From contig NZ_AP023441.1 of the NCBI RefSeq assembly GCF_019976755.1, positions 1,612,001 through 1,676,000 of the forward strand: DNA of 64,000 nt. Reading direction: 5' to 3'. This DNA comes from Nostoc sp. MS1. GTDB taxonomy: Bacteria; Cyanobacteriota; Cyanobacteriia; Cyanobacteriales; Nostocaceae. The notes below the pieces were generated by a model that saw only the letters and a program-made list of their open reading frames with translations, made no database searches and was not told the DNA's origin. Position 1 is the stretch's first letter; every line of letters begins with the position of its first letter. The translations under genes and the position numbers were made by a program. Positions 44,106-53,230 of the stretch are shown here, piece by piece.

Positions 44106-45812
44106 TTACTTATTAAACAAATCTAAGTCTGTAACAGCGCCAACGCTACTAGAAGCAACCAACTTGGCATATTTAGCCAGAATGCCTTTAGTATAACGAG
44201 GTGGACGGGGTTGCCATTTAGCACGGCGGCTTGCTAGTTCTTCTTCAGTGATATTTAACTGTAGCAAACGAGAATTAGCATCGATGGTGATACTATCATC
44301 TTCTTCGACCAGAGCAATGTTACCCCCAACCGCCGCCTCCGGCGCAACGTGTCCGACTACCATCCCGTAAGTACCACCAGAAAAACGGCCATCAGTAATT
44401 AACCCGACTGCATCCCCTAAACCTGCACCAATAATTGCTGAAGTCGGTGCAAGCATTTCTCGCATACCGGGGCCACCTTTAGGGCCTTCGTAACGGATAA
44501 CAATCACATCACCAGCCTTGATTTTACCTGCCAGAATCGCATCTAAGCAGGATTCTTCCGATTCAAACACTCGCGCCGGGCCAGTAATTACAGGCTTTTT
44601 CACCCCAGTAATTTTGGCAACAGCACCCTCAGTAGCTAAATTACCCTTGAGTATCGCCAAGTGACCTTGAGCATACATCGGGTGATTCCAAGGACGAATG
44701 ACATCTTGGCTAGGTGATGGTTCATCGGGGACATCTGCTAAAACTTCAGCAATGGTTTTACCTGTGATGGTGATACAGTCGCCGTGGAGTAAACCATGTA
44801 CCAATAACATCTTCATCACTTGGGGGATACCGCCTGCTTGATGCAGGTCTGTGGCGACGTATCTACCACTGGGTTTGAGATCACATAAAACGGGTACACG
44901 ACCACGGATAGTTTCAAAGTCATCTAAATTTAGTTCTACACCAGCCGCACGAGCGATCGCCAGAAAATGTAACACGGCGTTAGTTGAACCACCCACCGCC
45001 ATAATTACCGATATGGCATTTTCTATGGATTGACGAGTAATAATTTGTCTTGGTAATAGTTGATGACGAATTGCTTCTACTAATACTTTGGCTGATTCTT
45101 CTGTACTATCTGCTTTCTCATCATCTTCTGCTGCCATTGTGGAGGAATAAGGTAAGCTCATACCCATCGCTTCAAAAGCGCTTGACATAGTATTTGCTGT
45201 GTACATTCCACCACAGGAACCCGCACCTGGACAAGCTTGGCTTTCAACTGCTAGTAGTTCATCTTCATCAATTTTGCCGGCGCTGTATTCACCCACCGCC
45301 TCGAAAGAACTAACAACAGTCAACTCCTTGCCTTTATAATGTCCGGGTTTAATAGTGCCACCATAGACGAAGATAGCAGGTATATTCATCCGAGCGATCG
45401 CAATCATTGCTCCTGGCATATTTTTATCACAGCCACCGATAGCAATTACCCCGTCCATACTTTGCCCATTACAGACAGTTTCAATGGAGTCTGCAATTAC
45501 CTCTCTGGAAACTAGGGAATATTTCATCCCTTCCGTTCCCATAGAAATACCATCACTAATGGTAATTGTGCCGAATATTTGCGGCATTGCTCCAGCTAGT
45601 TTTATACCCGCTTCGGCTCTTTCTGCTAGTCTATTTATCCCCATATTACAGGGAGTGATTGTGCTGTAGGCATTTGATATACCGACAATTGGCTTGTTAA
45701 AGTCTTCATCTTGAAAACCTACTGCTCGTAACATAGCGCGATTTGGCGATCGCTGTACCCCTTGGGTAACAACTTTACTGCGGAAATTCTCTGATGTTGT
45801 GTTTTCAGCCAT
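44106..45812 (-). CDS. ilvD: Dihydroxy-acid dehydratase
   Basis: A 568-residue Fe-S dehydratase that makes the 2-keto acids of valine, leucine and isoleucine synthesis. Cluster ligands: IGGCDKNMPGAMIA and CPGAGSCGGMYTANTM. The C-terminal part has VITGPARVFESEESC and FSGGTYGMVVGHVAPEA. The start MAENTTSENFRSK has GGAGG nine bases upstream; a frame to 45875 adds 21 residues with no support. A LysR gene is divergent from it. Confidence 0.95.
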   Translation of the reverse strand: MAENTTSENFRSKVVTQGVQRSPNRAMLRAVGFQDEDFNKPIVGISNAYSTITPCNMGINRLAERAEAGIKLAGAMPQIFGTITISDGISMGTEGMKYSLVSREVIADSIETVCNGQSMDGVIAIGGCDKNMPGAMIAIARMNIPAIFVYGGTIKPGHYKGKELTVVSSFEAVGEYSAGKIDEDELLAVESQACPGAGSCGGMYTANTMSSAFEAMGMSLPYSSTMAAEDDEKADSTEESAKVLVEAIRHQLLPRQIITRQSIENAISVIMAVGGSTNAVLHFLAIARAAGVELNLDDFETIRGRVPVLCDLKPSGRYVATDLHQAGGIPQVMKMLLVHGLLHGDCITITGKTIAEVLADVPDEPSPSQDVIRPWNHPMYAQGHLAILKGNLATEGAVAKITGVKKPVITGPARVFESEESCLDAILAGKIKAGDVIVIRYEGPKGGPGMREMLAPTSAIIGAGLGDAVGLITDGRFSGGTYGMVVGHVAPEAAVGGNIALVEEDDSITIDANSRLLQLNITEEELASRRAKWQPRPPRYTKGILAKYAKLVASSSVGAVTDLDLFNK

Positions 45813-45915
45813 TGCTCTAGCCTCCTGCAAAATCCCTGTATGAGTATCATAGGTAGACGCTTTTGAGATGTCCAATATATATTTATTTAAAATTGAAACT
45901 TTTAAAATATTAAAA

Positions 45916-46797
45916 ATGGAATTACGACATCTACGCTACTTTATTGCTGTAGCTGAGGAACTACATTTCAGTAAAGCCGCAGAAAGACTGCACATAGCAC
46001 AACCGCCTCTCAGCCAACAAATTCAGCAACTAGAAGCAGAAATAGGAGTACAACTTTTTCATCGCAAAACTAAGCGACAAGTACAGCTAACAGAAGCAGG
46101 TAAGGTCTTTTTACAAGAGGCTTATCAAATATTAGTGCAACTAGACACAGCAGTCGCCTTAACTCAAAGAATTGGTAGAGGTCAAACAGGTCAATTGAAA
46201 ATAGGATTTACTAGTTTGGTAATCTACGATTTATTACCCTTAATTTTGCGGCAATTTCGTGAGCAATTTCCCCAAATAGAATTAGTTTTACGAGAATTAA
46301 CTACAAGCCAACAGGAGCAAGCACTCAGAGATTCCCAAATTCATGTAGGCTTTGCTCACCCACCTTTAGAAGATGACACCATATCTTATAAGTGTATTCA
46401 TACGCAAACCTTAGTTGTGGCTTTGCCATCAACTCATTCATTAGTACAAACAGAATATATCTCAGTCCAAAATCTTCTGGATGAACCTTTGATTATGTTT
46501 CCTCGGTATTTAGCACCTGGACTTTATGACCGTATTATGAGTCTTTTCCAGCAGGGAAATATTTCACCTAACATTACTCAAGAGGCAATTCAAATGCAAA
46601 CAATTATTGGGCTAGTATCGGCTGGAATGGGTGTGGCGATTACACCATCTTCTCTCCAAAATCTTCAAAGGTCTGGTGTAGTATATCGTCCTTTACTAGA
46701 ACAAGTACCCGTAATAGAAACTGCTGTTATCTGGCAGGAAAATAGTTTAACGCCGCTTGTGGAAAATTTCTTACAATTTACCTATTTCAAAAATTAA
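45916..46797 (+). CDS. LysR-family transcriptional regulator
   Basis: A 293-residue LysR protein: N-terminal winged HTH (MELRHLRYFIAVAEELHFSK through AAERLHIAQPPLSQQIQQLEAEIG), then a two-lobed effector domain (QTGQLKIGFTSLVIYDLLP, then GLVSAGMGVAITPSSL). The sequence resembles the CatM/BenM/CbbR-like branch. It is divergent from ilvD with about 100 bases between, so ilvD may be a target, which is an inference from position. A frame from 45868 would add 16 residues. Confidence 0.9.
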   Translation: MELRHLRYFIAVAEELHFSKAAERLHIAQPPLSQQIQQLEAEIGVQLFHRKTKRQVQLTEAGKVFLQEAYQILVQLDTAVALTQRIGRGQTGQLKIGFTSLVIYDLLPLILRQFREQFPQIELVLRELTTSQQEQALRDSQIHVGFAHPPLEDDTISYKCIHTQTLVVALPSTHSLVQTEYISVQNLLDEPLIMFPRYLAPGLYDRIMSLFQQGNISPNITQEAIQMQTIIGLVSAGMGVAITPSSLQNLQRSGVVYRPLLEQVPVIETAVIWQENSLTPLVENFLQFTYFKN

Positions 46798-46815
46798 ATA
46801 TGAGTTCTATATTAG

Positions 46816-46965
46816 CTACGGCACTACAATAACAGGTGTTCCGACACTTACCTGAGAAAATAATTCTTCAACATCCTTGTTTTACATCCGAATACAACCG
46901 TGTGAGGCAGGTCTACCCACAGACTCATGATTTGGAGTATCATGATGGCGATCGCACTCACCAGT
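46816..46965 (-). pseudogene. L,D-transpeptidase C-terminal remnant
   Basis: The minus strand reads HDTPNHESVGRPASHGCIRM, then a TAA (46882-46884), then NKDVEELFSQVSVGTPVIVVP and a stop. SHGCIRM is the catalytic motif of YkuD-type L,D-transpeptidases, which cross-link peptidoglycan, and the segments on either side of the stop are the usual sequence that surrounds it. Upstream homology fades at 46965. It is a truncated and nonsense-mutated copy. Confidence 0.8.
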
Positions 46966-47471
46966 AGTCACTATTTAATAGCTAAGTTAACTTGATTAAT
47001 TATCTCGTTCGTTTATCTAAAGCCTATACTAATGTTAAATTACACCGTGATATTTAGAACTATCTAATATTAATATTTTATGTCTAAATAATATTAATTA
47101 TTAAATCTAATATCCTAAAAGCACACGAAGGGCAATTATTGATAGGCATAGTTAAATGGAATAAATTAATTAAAATTTATATTCAAAATATAAATAGGAT
47201 AAATAAGTTTTAATAAACTAAACTTTTGATTTTTATCATAAATAAAGCTCCTTCCATAGAGAGTTGTTATTGATTTTGATGATGAAGCGTAAGTAATTGC
47301 GATGGTTAGTACACTCGTGTAGTTATTGCATCTCGATGAGCAACCAATACTATATATAAATGTCTCCTTTAAGGCATATCAAACAGCCAATGGAGGAATA
47401 CAAAACTGCTACAATTGAGTCGCATAAAAGTTACCTTAGTTATAGATGAAAAAATCAGTGAGTATGAGTTT
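46966..47471. other. AT-rich gap before the TerB/Mo-nitro_C gene
   Basis: Very AT-rich with no ORF of note. A GGAGGA lies at 47392-47397, 17 bases before an in-frame TTG (47415); it might instead serve an 18-codon frame beginning ATGGAGGAATAC. No terminator or repeat family was recognised. Confidence 0.4.
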
Positions 47472-48146
47472 ATGACAAGTGTAGTTGAATCTCCTCACAG
47501 CAACCAACAAATTGCTGCTTGGTTACGGGGGCTACTAACCATAGCTTGGGCTGATGGTAACTTTGATGAACAAGAAAAAGCATCGATTATCGCTATTACC
47601 AAAGATCAATTAGCCCCTGGTGTTGAATTGGATGCGCTAGAGAAAATTACACCAGAAGAACTAGCCACCGTTTTAGGCAAACATACACCAATTGCAGAGA
47701 ACTTTTTACGTACAGCTGTAATAGTAGCGATCGCAGATGGTACATATTCACCTCAAGAAGATGAACTACTGCACCAGTTATGTCAAGCACTAGGCGAACC
47801 AGAATACATACTCCCCGCCCTGCGTCAAACTTTAACAGTTAAAGAACAACTAAACTTTTCTGCCCTTACCCCACCACTCACCCATCCCCATGACGTATTA
47901 CATCCCCTCCGTGACTGGCTAGATGGGTTAGAAATCGAAGACCCCAGAGTTGCCCGTTTTCTGTGTAAAATGATTCCTTCGCAGTGTCCTTTCGAGAGGG
48001 ATGTCACCTTATTTGGACACAAAATAGTTCATATTCCGCCATTATGTAAAATTAATCCATTATATGAACAGCTTGTAAGTTTACGCTTCCGCGCCCTCTC
48101 CTATTTAGCGGATGATTGTAAAGAGGATATTTCAGAGTATATTTAG
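47472..48146 (+). CDS. TerB-like / Mo-dependent nitrogenase C-terminal domain protein
   Basis: A 224-residue protein. The N-terminal half has two TerB/DjlA-like helical motifs, AWADGNFDEQEKASII and VAIADGTYSPQEDELLHQL (both (A/V)ADG..(D/S).xE), which likely bind metal. The C-terminal half (LRDWLDGLEIEDPRVARFLCKMIPSQCPFE to LRFRALSYLAD) matches my memory of the Mo-nitro_C family, first named in cyanobacterial nitrogenase-linked proteins and now found widely with Fe or Mo-related genes. The ATG at 47472 is the likely start. The role is unknown. Confidence 0.7.
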   Translation: MTSVVESPHSNQQIAAWLRGLLTIAWADGNFDEQEKASIIAITKDQLAPGVELDALEKITPEELATVLGKHTPIAENFLRTAVIVAIADGTYSPQEDELLHQLCQALGEPEYILPALRQTLTVKEQLNFSALTPPLTHPHDVLHPLRDWLDGLEIEDPRVARFLCKMIPSQCPFERDVTLFGHKIVHIPPLCKINPLYEQLVSLRFRALSYLADDCKEDISEYI

Positions 48147-48469
48147 TCATTGGTCATTAGTCATTAGTTATTAATCCACAGTCAACAGTCCATAGTTATT
48201 TTCTCCTGTTACCTCTTGGGAGCAGTAGGGGTGGGTTACTCCCCACTCCTCACCCCCTATTCCCTACCCACAAGACGGTACTCAACACTGGTAAAGAAGA
48301 CTATATAGAGTAACCTGTTAAGTAGAGCAATTAAACAAGCATGTATTTTTGCAGGTGCGCGCACAATGTTAAGCACCGTTGTTATCAATGGGTAAAACTC
48401 TTACAAATGAGTAACTAATAACCATTGACTAATGACCAATGACCAATGACTAATGACTAATGACTAATT
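48147..48469. repeat. Gap with STRRs before obgE
   Basis: Heptamer runs TCATTAG/TCAACAG (48147-48195), CCCCACT-type words (about 48220-48270) and TAATGAC units (48423-48469) lie between the Mo-nitro_C gene and obgE. The last run abuts the obgE start, so no usual ribosome binding site is visible there. Confidence 0.75.
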
Positions 48470-49498
48470 ATGCAATTTATCGACCAAGCACAAATCGAAG
48501 TAGAAGCTGGTAAAGGCGGCGATGGTATTGTCGCCTTCCGGCGAGAAAAGTATGTACCAGCCGGCGGCCCCTCTGGCGGTAATGGGGGAAGGGGTGGTTC
48601 AGTGATTTTTGTAGTTGTAGAAAGTTTACAAACCCTCTTAGACTTTCGCTATAACCATATATTTAAAGCCGACAATGGTGGTCGTGGCGGCCCCAATAAC
48701 TGCACTGGCGCTTCTGGGAAAGATTTAATTATTGAAGTTCCCTGCGGCACAGTAATTTATGATGCGGAAACAGACGAAATGTTGGCTGATTTAACTCAAC
48801 CTAACCAAAGGTTAGTCATTGCTGAAGGTGGTAAAGGTGGGTTAGGAAATCAGCACTTCTTGAGTAACCGTAACCGCGCCCCAGAATATGCTCTCCCAGG
48901 ATTACCAGGGGAAAGAAAACTGTTACGTTTAGAGTTGAAACTGCTGGCGGAAGTAGGAATTATTGGTTTACCCAACGCAGGTAAGTCAACTTTAATTTCA
49001 TCCTTGTCGGCGGCGCGTCCAAAAATTGCTGACTATCCATTCACAACTCTCATACCCAATTTAGGCGTAGTCCGCAAACCTACTGGTGATGGTACAGTAT
49101 TTGCTGACATCCCCGGATTAATTGAGGGTGCAGCCGGAGGCGCAGGTTTAGGACATGATTTCTTACGCCATATCGAACGGACGCGGGTATTGTTGCACCT
49201 AATTGATGCTACCAGTGATGATGTCATCAGAGACTACAATACAATTCAGCAAGAGTTGCAAGCTTACGGGCGTGGTTTAACTGAGCGAATGCAGATTTTA
49301 GCGCTGAATAAAATTGATGCAGTTGACAAAGAAACTGTAGATTTAGAAGCACTAGCTACTCAATTAAATCATCTGTCTCATGCTCCAGTTTTCTTAATTT
49401 CTGCGGTAACTCGTACTGGGTTAGAGCCATTGTTACAAGAAGTTTGGCGAATCCTTGACCAAATCAATAAACTTGAGGAAGTTGAAGTGTTTAGTTAA
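48470..49498 (+). CDS. obgE: GTPase ObgE/CgtA
   Basis: A 342-residue Obg GTPase that acts in 50S assembly. The N-terminal Gly-rich Obg fold (GKGGDGIVAFRREKYVPAGG, GGNGGRGGS) is followed by the G domain with G1 GLPNAGKS, G3 DIPGLIEGA, G4 NKID and G5 SAVT. Length is normal for a form without the long C-terminal extension. It starts directly after STRRs, with no good Shine-Dalgarno. Confidence 0.96.
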   Translation: MQFIDQAQIEVEAGKGGDGIVAFRREKYVPAGGPSGGNGGRGGSVIFVVVESLQTLLDFRYNHIFKADNGGRGGPNNCTGASGKDLIIEVPCGTVIYDAETDEMLADLTQPNQRLVIAEGGKGGLGNQHFLSNRNRAPEYALPGLPGERKLLRLELKLLAEVGIIGLPNAGKSTLISSLSAARPKIADYPFTTLIPNLGVVRKPTGDGTVFADIPGLIEGAAGGAGLGHDFLRHIERTRVLLHLIDATSDDVIRDYNTIQQELQAYGRGLTERMQILALNKIDAVDKETVDLEALATQLNHLSHAPVFLISAVTRTGLEPLLQEVWRILDQINKLEEVEVFS

Positions 49499-49660
49499 GT
49501 AAATAAACTTAATTAAGAACACCAAATTTTTAGGCTTGGTTTTATACTATTTCAGCTATCTTATTTCAGGATATCAGTCTAACTGCAACCTGTGGATATT
49601 TAGTTAGTTAATGTGAGTTGGATGAACCTCTCCCTCCCAGCTTCCCTGTCCTACAAGGCG

Positions 49661-49827
49661 CTACGGTGTACACACATCTTTGTGCTGAGTACAAAATGTG
49701 GTTTGATCCCCCTAAATCCCCCTTAAAAAGGGGGACTTTGATTCTTGATCCCCCCTTTTTTTAAGGGGGGTTAGGGGGGATCAAAACGTTGTGGGACTAG
49801 TTTATTAGACTTGTGTGTACACCGTAG
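49661..49827. mobile_element. MITE, 167 bp, with target-site duplication
   Basis: Perfect 16-bp terminal inverted repeats (CTACGGTGTACACACA at 49661-49676 and TGTGTGTACACCGTAG at 49812-49827) are flanked by an 11-base direct repeat CCTACAAGGCG (49650-49660 and 49828-49838). Inside is a long hairpin of GATCCCCCTAAATCCCCC and its inverse AAGGGGGGTTAGGGGGGATC. There is no ORF, so it would be moved by a transposase elsewhere. Confidence 0.88.
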
Positions 49828-49957
49828 CCTACAAGGCGAGGAAGGAGCATGTTAATTATGGGGTTTTTTAAGCCCATTCTTTTTAGGGGAGGGTTTAGAG
49901 AGGAGTCAAATCTCATTCATCGAACTCAAGTTTAGTTACAGTAGAATCACAAGCCTA

Positions 49958-51958
49958 ATGAATCTCGCTGCTATTTTTAAAGACTCTAACTATAAACTGT
50001 CTCAATTCACAACCCAAGAAATTGATAACTTGGAAAAGTCTATCATTATTAAGCAGACAAAAACTGGGGATGTGCCTTATGTGAGATGTTTGGTGCGAAA
50101 TAAGGAAATAAAACTGACACCAGAAGAAGCCGTGCGACAGCTTTATTTACAAGTATTAATGCAGCGTTATCTTTATCCCGTTAGCCGTATTACAGTTGAG
50201 TATGTGGTTACGTTTGGGCGAGAAAAGAAAAAAGCTGATATTGCTATTTCTGATAAAGATAGACCGAATGTTCCTTACATTATTGTGGAACTAAAAAAGC
50301 CGAAATTAAAAGACGGGAAGGAACAGCTACGTTCTTATTGTAATGCTACAGGCGCACCGATTGGTATTTGGACGAATGGCGATCAGATTTCTTTCTATCA
50401 GCGTAAAAATCCTAATTACTTTGAAGATATTACAGATATTCCCAATGCTAACCAAACCTTAGCAGATATTCTCAATGTTAAGTTTACTCTAGAAGACTTA
50501 ATTAAAAAAGATAAACTCGTCAACGAAAAGAAATCTCTGAAAGCCTTGATTGAGGAAATGGAAGATGAAGTCTTGGCTAATGCAGGGGTTGATGTGTTTG
50601 AGGAAGTCTTCAAACTTATTTTTACTAAATTATATGATGAATGGCTATCGGGAAGGGGAAATAACCGCAATACTCGATTACTAGAGTTTAGAAATACAGG
50701 ACAAACCGACACCGCACTTAAAAATAAGATTCAAATTTTATTTGATAGAGCTAAAAAACATTGGGAAGGTGTATTTAGTGAAGATAGTAAAATTACTTTG
50801 ACTGTTTCTCACCTCTCGATTTGTGTGTCGTCTTTGGAAAATGTAAAATTATTTAACTCGAATTTAGATATAGTCGATGAAGCATTCGAGTATTTGATTA
50901 ATCAGAGTAGCAAAGGTGAAAAGGGACAATATTTCACGCCTCGGTATGTAATTGATATGTGTGTCAAAATGCTCAATCCCCAAGAGGATGAGTATATGAT
51001 TGACACGGCGGCGGGTTCTTCTGGTTTTCCAGTACATACGATTTTTCATGTTTGGAAACAAATAATAGAAGATGAAGGGATAAAAGTCAGCAATTTATTT
51101 TCTTTGGAAGAGAAGCCTTATCGTTGTGAAAAATATGTTCAAGAAAGGGTATTTGCTATTGATTTTGATGAGAAAGCGGTACGTGTAGCCAGAACATTAA
51201 ATTTAATTGCTGGTGACGGACAAACCAACGTGTTACATTTAAATACTCTAGATTTTGCTAGTTGGGATGAGGTGACGCGAGATGAAGACTGGCAAAATAT
51301 TTATTTTGAAGGTTTCAAAAAATTAAAGAAATTACGCAGCACTAAGGATAGTTATAAAGAATTTCAATTTGATATTTTGATGGCTAACCCGCCATTTGCT
51401 GGAGATATTAAAGAACCACAAATTATTCATAGATATGATTTATCGAAAAAGCCGAATGGTGCTTGGCAATCGAAGGTAGGCAGAGATATTTTATTTATTG
51501 AGCGTAACTTGGATTTCTTGAAACCAGGGGGGAGAATGGCTATTGTTTTACCCCAAGGACGGTTTAATAATTCGTCTGATAAAGATATTCGAGATTTTAT
51601 TGCTGAACGCTGTCGCATTGTAGCTGTTGTGGGGCTGCATGGAAATACTTTTAAGCCCCATACGGGAACGAAGACATCAGTATTATTTGTCCAAAAATGG
51701 AATGATGATCCCCATCTGGGGGCTTTGTGTCCTAGAGTTGAAGATTACAACATCTTTTTTGCGACGATGCGGAAGTCGGGAAAGGATAATTCTGGTGAGA
51801 AAATTTGGCGACGGGTTTTGTCGAAATCGGAAGAGAAGTTATCGGAACAAGATAAGGAAAAGATATTTTTACAAGATGAACACGGTCATTTAGTTGTTGA
51901 CCATGATTTATTTAATCATGAGGGAGTAACGCAGGATGGTAAGCTGTTACGCAGCTAA
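49958..51958 (+). CDS. N6-adenine methylase with N-terminal HsdR-like nuclease domain, 3'-truncated by IS
   Basis: A 666-residue protein. The N-terminal part (about 20-190) is an HsdR_N / PD-(D/E)XK nuclease domain, with ADIAISD and IIVELKKPK holding the D and E-x-K residues. The rest (about 200-640) is an N6-adenine methylase with GQYFTPRYVIDM, motif I DTAAGSSGFPVH and motif IV ILMANPPFAG. This matches the nuclease-methylase chain of BcgI-like or type I-like systems. The last two codons and the stop are supplied by the IS630 element inserted at 51950, so the native C-terminus is lost. It may be non-functional or altered. Confidence 0.85.
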   Translation: MNLAAIFKDSNYKLSQFTTQEIDNLEKSIIIKQTKTGDVPYVRCLVRNKEIKLTPEEAVRQLYLQVLMQRYLYPVSRITVEYVVTFGREKKKADIAISDKDRPNVPYIIVELKKPKLKDGKEQLRSYCNATGAPIGIWTNGDQISFYQRKNPNYFEDITDIPNANQTLADILNVKFTLEDLIKKDKLVNEKKSLKALIEEMEDEVLANAGVDVFEEVFKLIFTKLYDEWLSGRGNNRNTRLLEFRNTGQTDTALKNKIQILFDRAKKHWEGVFSEDSKITLTVSHLSICVSSLENVKLFNSNLDIVDEAFEYLINQSSKGEKGQYFTPRYVIDMCVKMLNPQEDEYMIDTAAGSSGFPVHTIFHVWKQIIEDEGIKVSNLFSLEEKPYRCEKYVQERVFAIDFDEKAVRVARTLNLIAGDGQTNVLHLNTLDFASWDEVTRDEDWQNIYFEGFKKLKKLRSTKDSYKEFQFDILMANPPFAGDIKEPQIIHRYDLSKKPNGAWQSKVGRDILFIERNLDFLKPGGRMAIVLPQGRFNNSSDKDIRDFIAERCRIVAVVGLHGNTFKPHTGTKTSVLFVQKWNDDPHLGALCPRVEDYNIFFATMRKSGKDNSGEKIWRRVLSKSEEKLSEQDKEKIFLQDEHGHLVVDHDLFNHEGVTQDGKLLRS

Positions 51959-53119
51959 AGTTAATAAACAGCATTACCTTTATTTTTAATCTTGCGTTCC
52001 CATTTAATAATAAGTCCACCTTGATTGAGCAATTTATTTAACAATTCTTCTAGCTGTGATACAGACTCAAACAATCTATGAGCTATATATTCTTTAGCTG
52101 AATGCCAAAGCAATTCAATTAAATTATAATCTGGACTATAAGGTGGAAGAAATTCTAGAATAATATTTGGCATTTCTGACTCAATTTTAGATAAAATATC
52201 TTTCCTTTTATGGAAACTAGCATTATCTAGTATGATAACTATTTTCGCTGAACCATCTTTAAATTCTTCAACTGATTTCCCTTGTTCTACCCATTCTTGT
52301 AACAGAAAATTATTTAGAGATTTAATCTGTTCATAGAATACATCTGCATTTCCTTTTTTTATGACAAAATTTATTCTTTTCTTGTCATGATAACGTAACC
52401 CTCCCATAATATTTACTCTTCCTCTTCTCCTTTGCCCTGTAACTTTTTTCCTTGTACCTTTCTTACCCCAACTTTTTCTTCTTATCACTCTTAAACTAAA
52501 TCCACTTTCGTCCCAAAACCATACTTGTAAACGCTCTGGAGTTTTTTTGGTTATTCTTAAATATTCTGATAGCTTTTCTTGAAATGCCTTACGCTTTTCA
52601 GGATTCTGTTTGTCCTCTAGGCTGTATTTTGCCCAGAGGTAAACGTACTTTTTTCGCTCTAATATTCTCCTAACTTGAGAGCCGCTTAACTTAATTCCTG
52701 TTGTTTCTTCAAGATATGTTGCTAATCTTGCCGCCGTCCATCGACCAAATTCATATCCATTTTCTACTGGGTCTTTCTCAATTATTTCTAATAACAAATT
52801 TTCATATTCTTTGGTAACTTTGCGGCAGTTACCTTCTCTTCTTCCATCTAAAAAGCTTTCTAAATTATCCGGGTCGCCGTGAACTGCCCAATATGCGACT
52901 GTCGGATATGCAATCTCTAAAAAATTGCTAATTTCTTGATATGTTTTTCCATCATTTATCAACAGAATAATCAGAATCTTCTCTCTTACATAAGGATTTT
53001 CATGCTCTTTTAGTGTTTTCAGTAGCCTTTCCTTCTGCTCTTGAGAAAGATGGTTTTTTGCTGGCATATATGGCCGATAATAGTTTTTACTTAAGTTTAT
53101 ATTATACAATTAAGCTGCG
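51950..53119. mobile_element. IS630-family insertion sequence, 1170 bp
   Basis: The element starts CGCAGCT and ends AGCTGCG, so its tips are inverted repeats, with TA on each side (51948-51949, 53120-53121), which fits the TA target of IS630/Tc1 elements. One intact transposase gene fills it on the minus strand. It lies inside a restriction-modification gene. Confidence 0.85.
51961..53067 (-). CDS. IS630-family transposase
   Basis: A 368-residue DDE transposase. The N-terminal HTH is SQEQKERLLKTLKEHENPYV and GKTYQEISNFLEIAYPTVAYW. The DDE triad is seen in VWFWDESGFSLR (D), IVIILDNASFHK (D) and YSPDYNLIELLWHSAKEY (E). The frame is complete and needs no programmed frameshift. The start MPAKNHLSQEQKER was chosen; the open frame runs to 53109. 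It probably is active or recently so. Confidence 0.93.
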   Translation of the reverse strand: MPAKNHLSQEQKERLLKTLKEHENPYVREKILIILLINDGKTYQEISNFLEIAYPTVAYWAVHGDPDNLESFLDGRREGNCRKVTKEYENLLLEIIEKDPVENGYEFGRWTAARLATYLEETTGIKLSGSQVRRILERKKYVYLWAKYSLEDKQNPEKRKAFQEKLSEYLRITKKTPERLQVWFWDESGFSLRVIRRKSWGKKGTRKKVTGQRRRGRVNIMGGLRYHDKKRINFVIKKGNADVFYEQIKSLNNFLLQEWVEQGKSVEEFKDGSAKIVIILDNASFHKRKDILSKIESEMPNIILEFLPPYSPDYNLIELLWHSAKEYIAHRLFESVSQLEELLNKLLNQGGLIIKWERKIKNKGNAVY

Positions 53120-53122
53120 TAG

Positions 53123-53230
53123 CAGCTTATTTCTGAGGCGTTTATTGAGTTTGCTAAAAAGGAGAAGTTAAGTTTTTTTAAACCAAGCCCATCTGTTATA
53201 CCGTTTGATGAAGCTAAGTATCGGCGGTTA
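53123..53230 (+). pseudogene. Severed C-terminal tail of the methylase
   Basis: The 36 codons after the IS read QLISEAFIEFAKKEKLSFFK and end FDEAKYRRL, a typical HsdM-like tail. They are in frame with the specificity ORF that starts at 53231 (MDGLEAVEL). Upstream in this frame is a TAG at 53120-53122. Joining the two flanks at the TA target leaves the upstream methylase and this tail in different frames, so another small indel has also occurred, or the chosen target site is off by a base or two. Confidence 0.75.

Noticed and set aside
47389..47445. 18-codon frame ATGGAGGAATAC before the TerB/Mo-nitro_C gene
   Set aside because: Very short, and GGAGGA lies inside it, so it is more likely leader sequence.
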